A stretch of DNA of 7,375 nucleotides, from NCBI GenBank assembly GCA_002694025.1, contig NZKX01000127.1, positions 1 through 7,375 of the forward strand, written 5' to 3'. Position 1 is the stretch's first letter. Every line of letters begins with the position of its first letter. Source of the DNA: Fidelibacterota bacterium (lineage in GTDB: Bacteria; Marinisomatota; Marinisomatia; Marinisomatales; UBA1611). Under the pieces are notes generated by a model, which was given only the letters and a program-made list of their open reading frames with translations, did not search any database and was not told the origin of the DNA. Of this stretch, positions 1-6,355 are shown piece after piece. The position numbers were made by a program, and so were the translations under genes.

Positions 1-36
1 TTAGATGTGTAAAAGATATCTAAATTAAGAACCTAG

Positions 37-1344
37 CTATTTCCACTTATCCTCAAATAAAAGGTTTAAATGATCATGGAAAATATTGATGGTATATTTA
101 TTTCTCAGCTTATGGGTTATTATTTCTAAGTCTTCTTTAGGGATACTGATCACTTTTTCATTTGGTAACGTATTAAGAAGAAACTCTCTTGCTAAGAACT
201 GATCTTCAGATGATTTGATTTTTCTTTGGACTTTTTCTTGATTTAAAAGCCCTAAACGCATTCCTTCATTGGTTAAGAGTTTATCTCGTAAACACGTATA
301 AAATGCGCGAATGGGGTTATCTGTGAATAATTTTGGATTTGAATTCCGAAGGTAATTAAGCAAATCGCTTATAGTGAAGTTGCCATCCTTATAGCTAGCT
401 AAGATGGTGTTAGAATTAACCTTCAGATTTAAAATATCTTTCATGACAAATTCTTTATCAGCTGAATTAACTTGATTCATATTTTTTTTTTGGATAATCC
501 TTTTAATTTGATTTAATGTATTAATTACAAGAGTATCATTTATTAAAATATTATTATTATTTAGTAAATCATTAACATAATCATTTGCAATAGTCTGTCT
601 TACTTTTTTGATTATGTTTTTTTTTAAACGATACTTTGCACTTTGATACTCTTCTTCGCTAATAATCATTTGTTTTTTTTCATCTTTTTTTAGAAGAATA
701 TGCCACCCATAACCAGATCTTATAGGTCCAATTATTGTATCAAGGGGCATTGAAAAAGCAAAATTTTCTATGTTTGGATCAAGAACATCATAAGATACCC
801 ATCCCAATGTTCCCTTTGATTTCTTCAAATTATTATTTTGAAACAATTCTCCGGCAACTTGATCAAATGTTTTCTCATTATTGCCAATAAAAGCAGACAG
901 GCTATCAAGTTTATCTTTTTTGATATGAAAAATATGTTTTAATAAAATTTCTGTGTTTTTCCAAATGAAGTGTTTTCTAATTAAACTATCTGGAACACTA
1001 ATTGGATTTGATTTAGTTATAGAATCATAAAGTTCCTCGCGAAGTGCTTTCTCAGTTGCTAGTCGAATTCTGTCCATACCTATGGAATCAATTGATAATT
1101 TTTTGTATCTAGCTTCTTCAGCAAACAATCTAGTTCGAATCAGTTCATCTACTGTCCTCAATCTTTCAAATTCTGAATCTTTAATTGAGGTATTAATTAG
1201 CTTGTTTGAATATGCAGAAATAAAATCATCATCAGTAATAATGCTATTCCCAACGGTTGCAATGACACTTAGGTCTTCTTTTTTTTCACAGGTATATACA
1301 AAAAGACAAATAAATAAAAAACTAAAAAGATGTGCACTATTCAT
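37..1344 (-). CDS. Parvulin-type peptidyl-prolyl cis-trans isomerase, probable envelope lipoprotein (SurA/PrsA-like)
   Basis: A 435-residue protein that would catalyse prolyl cis-trans isomerisation and chaperone exported proteins outside the cytoplasm. Residues about 133-220 match the PpiC rotamase domain: a LLKHIFHI strand, then KSKGTLGWVSYDVL, a conserved 'ENFAFSMPLDTIIGPI' segment and the closing 'GYGWHILL' strand. Residues 28-45 (VGNSIITDDDF) resemble the start of a SurA_N-type chaperone domain. A similar 'YKDGNFTISDLLNYL' segment recurs near residues 318-332. The N-terminus is hydrophobic and ends in VYTC with Cys19, a poor but possible lipobox (Tyr and Thr before Cys are unusual, and there is no Lys or Arg in the n-region). 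I chose the ATG at 1344. The frame stays open to a TTG at 1389, but that codon lies in the loop of the upstream terminator and would put 15 extra residues before the signal sequence. No Shine-Dalgarno is visible. The gene lies beyond a strong terminator, so it probably has its own promoter. The family call is firm; the lipoprotein call is moderate. Confidence 0.88.
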   Translation of the reverse strand: MNSAHLFSFLFICLFVYTCEKKEDLSVIATVGNSIITDDDFISAYSNKLINTSIKDSEFERLRTVDELIRTRLFAEEARYKKLSIDSIGMDRIRLATEKALREELYDSITKSNPISVPDSLIRKHFIWKNTEILLKHIFHIKKDKLDSLSAFIGNNEKTFDQVAGELFQNNNLKKSKGTLGWVSYDVLDPNIENFAFSMPLDTIIGPIRSGYGWHILLKKDEKKQMIISEEEYQSAKYRLKKNIIKKVRQTIANDYVNDLLNNNNILINDTLVINTLNQIKRIIQKKNMNQVNSADKEFVMKDILNLKVNSNTILASYKDGNFTISDLLNYLRNSNPKLFTDNPIRAFYTCLRDKLLTNEGMRLGLLNQEKVQRKIKSSEDQFLAREFLLNTLPNEKVISIPKEDLEIITHKLRNKYTINIFHDHLNLLFEDKWK

Positions 1345-1370
1345 CGAATAAAATATTAGTTGAAATAGAT

Positions 1371-1402
1371 AAAAAAAAGGGGGAGTCAAACTCCCCCTTT
1401 TT
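1371..1402 (-). terminator. Strong intrinsic terminator after the modular T9SS protein gene
   Basis: A perfect 7-bp GC-rich stem (GGGGGAG at 1379-1385 with CTCCCCC at 1391-1397) has a 5-base loop and is flanked by A8 (1371-1378) and T5 (1398-1402). Read on the minus strand, the hairpin is followed by eight T residues. It starts 20 bases after the stop codon at 1422. The flanking A and T runs would also let it work in the plus direction, but no plus-strand gene is present. Confidence 0.92.
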
Positions 1403-1421
1403 AATAATAACTAGTCAAATA

Positions 1422-4400
1422 CTACTTCATAAGTAGCATTTTTCCTGTTAAGGTTCTACTATCTGAAGTTACTTTGTACAGATATAAACCAGAAGGAACC
1501 TTTTGCCCATAGGCATTATTTGCATTCCATTGTAAAGCATGCCTTCCTGCATTTAATTCCCCATTCTGGAGTGTAATAATTTCATTACCCAAAATGTTGT
1601 AAACCGTTACATTGACTGTAGAAGTATAATCTAAATCAAAACGTAAGGTGGTTACAGGATTAAATGGATTAGGATAGTTGCCAAGTAGTGCAAATTCCTT
1701 TGGAGTAATGATTTCTGTATCAGAAGACAATTGGTCATCTGCAGATATCATCATACCAACATTATCAAAATACACAGCGCCGGCATCAGCCTCGGGGCCT
1801 TGCCATAATTCACAACCAACGTTGATATTGACTGTCCCTTCAGGCACCATACCTGTAACCATGAGTTCATGCCACATATCTGTGGTAGCTGATGCATCAA
1901 CTACATTAGATGTATATTTAGCCAACTGTGACCAACCTGCATCGAAGAACTCAAGAAAAAGATATCCATTGTTGTTGCCAGATACTGCATTACCAGCCGG
2001 AGTCATACCGTGACCATGCATATGCATATAGTTTCCAGCTTCTAAATTCAGTCCTTCCAATGAAAAACTTTGGTAGACTGGAGTCCATTCAGGATTTGCA
2101 TCTGAATTATCTGAACGTGGAGTAATTTGCAAACTGTGCATTCCATCAAAAGGATGCAAATCATTTACTTCCCAATTTGTTAATTCAGGTGGCCAACTGC
2201 TCCAACTTGCTGGACCTTCTTCAAATCCACCATTTGCTAAATATCCACCAGGACCTGCCCAAGGATTATCCGGATTGTTATCGCCAAAAACTGTTTGCAA
2301 TACAACAGTACCACTCGCATCAGTATCAAGATAGAATGTTTTATCTGCTCCAAAACCAGCTTCATTATCCATAGCACCATTTTCACCACCTTCATTTTCA
2401 ATACCTGGGTAGTAAGCACCAAGTTTGTAAGTGAAAACGTTTCCATGCCCTGCAGGGAGCATAAGCTCGCCGGTAAATACACCATCTCCATCAGCATCGG
2501 TAAGCCTAGGAACATCTGGCGAACAAGGAGCGGCGCAATCAGGACCCATACAATCCCCCCAAGTACACCAGCAATTCAAGAACGAGCCATTCATAATTAG
2601 CGTATCCGGATGAGCTTGAAAATAGTCACCAGTATTTACGTTCATTGTATTCATCATCCACATTGCATGTATTTCAACCATTACGTCACTTTGTAGCTCA
2701 CCGATTGGAAGTATAACAGGTTGCTCAGCTGGTAGAACTAAATCTTCACCGGTAAATTCAAACACTCTATTAGCTGCAGTTTCCCAGCCTCCATTATTAA
2801 AGTTTGCATCTGGATTTGCTTTAAATTTCCATTCATGCTGACTTCCTGGAGTCGCTGTGATCATTTTTGTAAGTGTATAGAGGTTTGGATCTGTGAAATC
2901 TTCCTGGAAAACATCACCTTCACCCCAACCATTTATTCCACCACGCAGTTCCATGAAATGAGTATTATTATCCCATCCTTGTGATAGTAAAGTAGTCATA
3001 TCTGCTTGAAATGTTACACTAGCTTCTACAGGATCACCGCCACATGTATAACAAGAGCTGAAACAGAAAGGAGGTGTCATTGAATCTTCCTCACCTACTA
3101 CAATAGTACGGTCGCCCCAATTATCACCATCTCCACAACCTTCATTTGTGAGGTTGCCACCGTCTTCATAGCCACTATCATTACCACCATTATTAAATTT
3201 GTAATAATGCGATCCTTCAGGAAGAACCATTTTCACACTATATATAGTCTCTTCTCCAGGAAGCAAAGTCATTAATTGATAGTTGTTATGCCATTGGCCT
3301 CCACCCAAGAAAATGCCTTCCGGTGCTACAGGTGTTTCTTCCATATCTACATGAAACGTGACATAAGATTCCTCGCAGGAGATACATTCACCAAAACAGA
3401 CAGGTGGGAGCATGGTATCTACGTCAGGGACAACTAAAAATCTGTCACTACCAAATCCTCCAGCACCACCGCAAGCAGGATCAGGAACGGATTCATCAGT
3501 GCCCCAAGAGTTACCGTTCAGAAATTTGTAGTATAAAGTATCTCCAGCATTTACTTCTATATCAACAGCATATATTCCATCCATATCTGGATCGAGCAAT
3601 TCGGTCGCTGCAGGATCCCATCCTTGGAAACTACCTGCGACATGGACCCCATCGCTGGAGACTTCTTGATTATTCATATCTACATGAAGAGTAATAGTAC
3701 GAGGTAGGAAGGGGTTCGCTGGATTGTTATCTCCAAATACAGTTTCCAATGTCACCGCTCCGCTAGCATCTGTTGGAATATAGTATACTTTATCTGCCCC
3801 AAAACCTGCTTCATTGTCCATAGATCCATTTTCACCAGGAATTTCTTCAACTCCAGGGTAGTAAGCACCTAGTTTATAGGTAAAGACATTTCCATGTCCA
3901 GCAGGTAAACTTAGCGTGCCTGTGTATACGCCGTCACCATCACCATCCACTAGGCGTGGAACATCTGAAGAAACTTTTTCAGCGCAGGTTGAACCCATAC
4001 AGTTTCCCCATGTACACCAACAATTAAGAAATGATCCATTTATTATTAGGGTATCAGGTGTCATTGGAAAGGGCTGGCCATTATTTGCGTTAAGAGTTCC
4101 TTCCATCCAAGTAGCGTGAATTTCAACATCTACAGCATTAGCCAATGGTCCTATAGGTAAAATAACAGGAACTTCAGGATCAAGAACTATGTCATCACCC
4201 CAAAAGTAAAAAGTCCTGTTTGCAGCAGTTTCCCAACCATTGTTATTAAAATTTTCATCTGGATTAGCTTTAAACTTCCATTCTTGGACAGAACCAGGAA
4301 CAGCAGTGATTTCTTTGGTGATTGTGTAAAGAGAAGGATCTGCGAAGTCTTCTTGGAAGTTGTCGCCCGCTGCCCATCCATTTACACCACCTCGTAATTC

Positions 4401-5210
4401 CATAAAATGAGTATTAACATCCCAACCTTGCGATAGCAATACGCTCATATCTGCTTGAAATGTTACAGAAGCTGTCACAGGAGCACCTCCACATTCATAG
4501 CATGAACCAAAACATGGTACAGGATCAAACATCATGTCATCATCAGTAACAGTTGTGGTCCTATTTATATATCCACCGCCTGTTGTACATACGTCTTCTC
4601 CAAGTTCTTCCCAAGTAGTGCCATTTAAGACATATTTCCATTCAATGGTTGTTCCCTCTTCAAAGGCTTTTGCCATTTTGTAAATACCTTCTCCAGCATC
4701 CATCATGAAGTCTACATTGGCATCCCAAGCATTAAAAGATCCAGCAACCCTCACACCATCAGTAATTTCATAACCATCTGCATCAACAGCAAAATGGACA
4801 TAAGATTCATTACATCCAATACATTCACTAAAACACACAGGGTCTAAAACAGTATCGACATCAGGTACATCCAAGAATCTATCACTGGCGAATCCACCAG
4901 CTCCACCACAGGCTGGATCAGAAACTGTTTCATCGTTTCCCCATGAATTACCATTAAGATACTTAAAAAATACAGTTTCATCAGTCACTCCAGACATGTC
5001 TATTACTACAGTGTAGACACCATCTCCATCGTCATCGGAAAGGGGAGTTGCTGCTGGATCCCAACCCTGAAAGCTTCCTGCCACATGCACACCATTTTCT
5101 GAAACGGTTACATCTGACATATCAACATTTAATGTAACATTTACAGCGAAAAGGGAGGATGTGAAAGCAAAAAGAATGGTAAGGACCATAATCTTCATAC
5201 GATTAATCAT
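1422..5210 (-). CDS. Secreted T9SS cargo protein with eight tandem CBM48/E-set-like modules, a jelly-roll module and a PNPFNP sorting domain
   Basis: A 1262-residue protein, probably displayed on the surface or released, with no recognisable catalytic domain. A signal peptide covers residues 1-22 (cleavage after SLFA). Residues 24-983 are two copies of a four-module block: A (24-133, 504-612), B (136-240, 615-723), C (247-350, 730-834) and D (360-498, 843-983). Many modules carry the pattern of AMPK/CBM48 glycogen-binding domains: GSFxxW, then a YK strand, then a second Trp (W50, K83, W90 in A1; W162, K192, W200 in B1; W531, K562, W569 in A2). A and D carry a DxDxDG loop, as in some calcium sites. 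A and B end in CFxxCxxC, and D has CxCx4Cx4C. Residues 988-1155 resemble CBM4/9-type jelly rolls (NGGFEEG at the start, VYFDNV at the end). Residues 1173-1262 are a T9SS type A sorting domain (PNPFNP at 1180-1185, GLYLYKV, ending KMLLMK). The ATG at 5210 has GGAG six bases upstream; an in-frame ATG at 5198 has none. Glucan or other polysaccharide binding is an inference. Confidence 0.9.
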   Translation of the reverse strand: MINRMKIMVLTILFAFTSSLFAVNVTLNVDMSDVTVSENGVHVAGSFQGWDPAATPLSDDDGDGVYTVVIDMSGVTDETVFFKYLNGNSWGNDETVSDPACGGAGGFASDRFLDVPDVDTVLDPVCFSECIGCNESYVHFAVDADGYEITDGVRVAGSFNAWDANVDFMMDAGEGIYKMAKAFEEGTTIEWKYVLNGTTWEELGEDVCTTGGGYINRTTTVTDDDMMFDPVPCFGSCYECGGAPVTASVTFQADMSVLLSQGWDVNTHFMELRGGVNGWAAGDNFQEDFADPSLYTITKEITAVPGSVQEWKFKANPDENFNNNGWETAANRTFYFWGDDIVLDPEVPVILPIGPLANAVDVEIHATWMEGTLNANNGQPFPMTPDTLIINGSFLNCWCTWGNCMGSTCAEKVSSDVPRLVDGDGDGVYTGTLSLPAGHGNVFTYKLGAYYPGVEEIPGENGSMDNEAGFGADKVYYIPTDASGAVTLETVFGDNNPANPFLPRTITLHVDMNNQEVSSDGVHVAGSFQGWDPAATELLDPDMDGIYAVDIEVNAGDTLYYKFLNGNSWGTDESVPDPACGGAGGFGSDRFLVVPDVDTMLPPVCFGECISCEESYVTFHVDMEETPVAPEGIFLGGGQWHNNYQLMTLLPGEETIYSVKMVLPEGSHYYKFNNGGNDSGYEDGGNLTNEGCGDGDNWGDRTIVVGEEDSMTPPFCFSSCYTCGGDPVEASVTFQADMTTLLSQGWDNNTHFMELRGGINGWGEGDVFQEDFTDPNLYTLTKMITATPGSQHEWKFKANPDANFNNGGWETAANRVFEFTGEDLVLPAEQPVILPIGELQSDVMVEIHAMWMMNTMNVNTGDYFQAHPDTLIMNGSFLNCWCTWGDCMGPDCAAPCSPDVPRLTDADGDGVFTGELMLPAGHGNVFTYKLGAYYPGIENEGGENGAMDNEAGFGADKTFYLDTDASGTVVLQTVFGDNNPDNPWAGPGGYLANGGFEEGPASWSSWPPELTNWEVNDLHPFDGMHSLQITPRSDNSDANPEWTPVYQSFSLEGLNLEAGNYMHMHGHGMTPAGNAVSGNNNGYLFLEFFDAGWSQLAKYTSNVVDASATTDMWHELMVTGMVPEGTVNINVGCELWQGPEADAGAVYFDNVGMMISADDQLSSDTEIITPKEFALLGNYPNPFNPVTTLRFDLDYTSTVNVTVYNILGNEIITLQNGELNAGRHALQWNANNAYGQKVPSGLYLYKVTSDSRTLTGKMLLMK
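1425..1694 (-). other. T9SS type A C-terminal sorting domain (within the modular protein)
   Basis: These are the last 90 codons of the large gene. They encode a short Ig-like domain opening with FALLGNYPNPFNPVT, then a VTVYNILGNEI strand, 'ALQWNANN', GLYLYKV and the terminal KMLLMK. This is the standard signal that sends proteins through the type IX secretion system in FCB bacteria, where it is usually removed or used for surface attachment. The domain is recognised by its motifs; secretion itself is inferred from family knowledge. Confidence 0.93.
2262..3701 (-). repeat. Second copy of the four-module block (A2-B2-C2-D2) in the large secreted protein
   Basis: This encodes residues about 504-983. 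It repeats the first block at a period of 481-483 residues. GVHVAGSFQGWDPAAT is identical in both A modules, and 72 of 90 residues match by eye in the C modules starting at ASVTFQADM. The nucleotide sequences differ at many synonymous positions, so the duplication is old and kept by selection on the protein. The B2 module has drifted strongly from B1 and lacks the second Trp. Confidence 0.9.
3702..5141 (-). repeat. First copy of the four-module block (A1-B1-C1-D1) in the large secreted protein
   Basis: This encodes residues about 24-503, directly after the signal peptide. Module A1 has W50, K83 and W90; B1 has W162, K192 and W200; C1 has W279, K312 and W326; D1 has W398 and K446. Together these look like four variants of one beta-sandwich fold. 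Modules A1 and B1 each close with a CFxxCxxC motif, and D1 carries CWCTWGNCMGSTC. Confidence 0.9.
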
Positions 5211-5216
5211 TTATTG

Positions 5217-5220
5217 CTCC
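5217..5220 (-). promoter_or_regulatory. Shine-Dalgarno of the modular T9SS protein gene
   Basis: GGAG on the minus strand lies six bases before the ATG at 5210. It decides the start, because the in-frame ATG at 5198 has no such motif in front of it. It is the only convincing ribosome-binding site among the genes in this window. Confidence 0.7.
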
Positions 5221-5240
5221 ATTTTTTTTATTAATTATTT

Positions 5241-5262
5241 AGTATCTCTAAATAGAGTTACT
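5241..5262 (-). promoter_or_regulatory. Imperfect 22-bp dyad in the leader of the modular protein gene
   Basis: The half-sites are AGTA-x-CTCTA and TAGAG-x-TACT around a two-base centre, so 9 of 11 positions on each side are symmetric. It lies about 30 bases before the start codon and downstream of the candidate promoter. It could be an operator or a short leader hairpin. The region is very AT-rich, so chance is possible. Confidence 0.35.
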
Positions 5263-5278
5263 AAAAATATAGATTGTT

Positions 5279-5308
5279 ATTGTACCATAACATCATAATT
5301 TATAGCAA
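5279..5308 (-). promoter_or_regulatory. Candidate sigma-70-like promoter for the modular protein gene
   Basis: On the minus strand, TTGCTA (5308-5303) and TACAAT (5284-5279) are separated by 18 bases. They match the -35 and -10 consensus at four and five of six positions. Transcription would start near 5272, giving a leader of about 60 bases. Promoters in the FCB group can differ from this consensus, so this is tentative. Confidence 0.35.
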
Positions 5309-5316
5309 ATATAAGG

Positions 5317-5338
5317 AAAAATTCCAGTAAGAATTTTT
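5317..5338 (-). terminator. Weak AT-rich inverted repeat after the PorV/PorQ-like gene
   Basis: A perfect 8-bp inverted repeat (AAAAATTC with GAATTTTT, 6-base loop) lies three bases past the stop codon at 5342. On the minus strand the 3' arm ends in five T residues. The stem has only one G-C pair, so termination would be weak and some read-through into the modular protein gene is possible. Confidence 0.35.
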
Positions 5339-5341
5339 ACC

Positions 5342-6355
5342 TTAAAATGAAGTGGAAAGCGTTAATTTTTTAGGATTCCCTAGAGGGCCCATATCAACAT
5401 ATGTATAATCAATAAAATAGGTTGAGCTTGATATCTTTAACTTAATGCCACAGCCAGCAGACAATCCTGAAATACTATCTCTTTGATATAAGTTTGCATA
5501 ACCAGAGCGGATAAATATAAAGTCCTTAAATGAAATCTCAGTTCCAGTGTTAATACTTTCTGTATTATCATTTGGATGCAGTGCATCTACAGCAAGGAGC
5601 CATTTGAAATCATTCGAAATTAATTTAGTATAGGATAAACCAAACCTAAAAATAAGTGGTAGCTCAAAAGGATCAGTAGCAAAATTGGCATTTATATTTA
5701 TGGGATCAGATTCTAGACTTGGGTCCACTTCTGTTTGTATAAGCAAATCTCTTCCTTCCATCTTCATCTTTGTACCATAATTTGAAATACTCATTCCCAT
5801 GGTTAAACCTTGTATTTGAGTAACATAAAGAGTCCCTAAATCAATAGCAAACCCAGTTGCTTTTGAATTATAAATATTTTCCCGAACGATTTTAGAGGAT
5901 ATTCCAAAAGAAAAGCGATCAGTGAGCATTCTTGAAAAAGAAATTTGTCCCATTAGTGAACCTGCATTAAAATTTTCTCCTGTTCCTTCAGGATTGTGGG
6001 TAGTGGTGACTTCCATTTCACCCATGTACATAGCACAGATAGCAGCGCCAATCGTTCCATAAGGTGTTTTAAAAGATGCGCCTACAAAATCTAAGTCAAC
6101 ATCTAAAATCCAATCTTGATGATCTAATAGAATCTCATTTTTTTTCAAAGAAGATAATCCTGCTGGATTCCAGTATAAGGCGGTTGCATCATTTGATGTT
6201 GCTGCATATGCACCTCCCATAGCAAGAGCACGGGCTCCAACACCAATTTTTAGAAATTGTGCAGCAGTGGTACCTGTCTTGGATACAGTTTGAGCATAAG
6301 ATATGCTAATTATAGTGAGTGATATAAATGTTATTTTAATGATAAAATGTTTCAT
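5342..6355 (-). CDS. PorV/PorQ-family outer-membrane beta-barrel protein (T9SS-associated)
   Basis: A 337-residue outer-membrane protein. The signal peptide is residues 1-21 (cleavage after SISYA). The mature N-terminus carries the family hallmark at residues 35-70: LKIGVGARALAMGGAY, then a segment containing DATALYWNPAGL. The rest consists of alternating hydrophobic strands typical of a FadL-like barrel, and the protein ends in LTLSTSF with a C-terminal Phe, as outer-membrane proteins do. In the T9SS, PorV shuttles cargo to the cell-surface attachment complex and PorQ takes part in the same pathway. Many FCB genomes carry several extra members of unknown role, and I cannot say which subgroup this belongs to. 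Its ATG shares bases with the TGA of the upstream gene (ATGA, 6352-6355) and has no Shine-Dalgarno, which suggests translational coupling. The cargo-type neighbours on both sides support a secretion role. Length is close to that usual for the family. Confidence 0.85.
   Translation of the reverse strand: MKHFIIKITFISLTIISISYAQTVSKTGTTAAQFLKIGVGARALAMGGAYAATSNDATALYWNPAGLSSLKKNEILLDHQDWILDVDLDFVGASFKTPYGTIGAAICAMYMGEMEVTTTHNPEGTGENFNAGSLMGQISFSRMLTDRFSFGISSKIVRENIYNSKATGFAIDLGTLYVTQIQGLTMGMSISNYGTKMKMEGRDLLIQTEVDPSLESDPININANFATDPFELPLIFRFGLSYTKLISNDFKWLLAVDALHPNDNTESINTGTEISFKDFIFIRSGYANLYQRDSISGLSAGCGIKLKISSSTYFIDYTYVDMGPLGNPKKLTLSTSF

Noticed and set aside
1..36. Inverted repeat TTAGAT / ATCTAA (1-6 and 18-23) past the isomerase gene as a terminator
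   Set aside because: Six AT-rich base pairs with an 11-base loop and no T run; too weak and too close to the window edge.
1345..1389. Extension of the isomerase to a start at 1389
   Set aside because: The codon is TTG inside the terminator loop, and it would place 15 residues before an otherwise acceptable signal sequence starting at the ATG at 1344.
2016..2027. Perfect 12-bp palindrome ATGCATATGCAT
   Set aside because: It is explained by the codons for the Met-His repeat in the jelly-roll module.
1678..4119. Plus-strand open frames inside the large gene (for example 1678-2013, 2295-2600, 3916-4119)
   Set aside because: They lie fully antisense to a well-supported gene, recur because the gene itself is repeated, and encode nothing recognisable.
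3042..4909. CxxC motifs as cytochrome c haem sites
   Set aside because: None is followed by His, so CxxCH is absent.
1422..5210. Amylase, pullulanase or other glycoside hydrolase domain in the large protein
   Set aside because: All 1262 residues are accounted for by the signal peptide, modules, a jelly roll and the sorting domain; no barrel-sized catalytic segment or catalytic motif is present.
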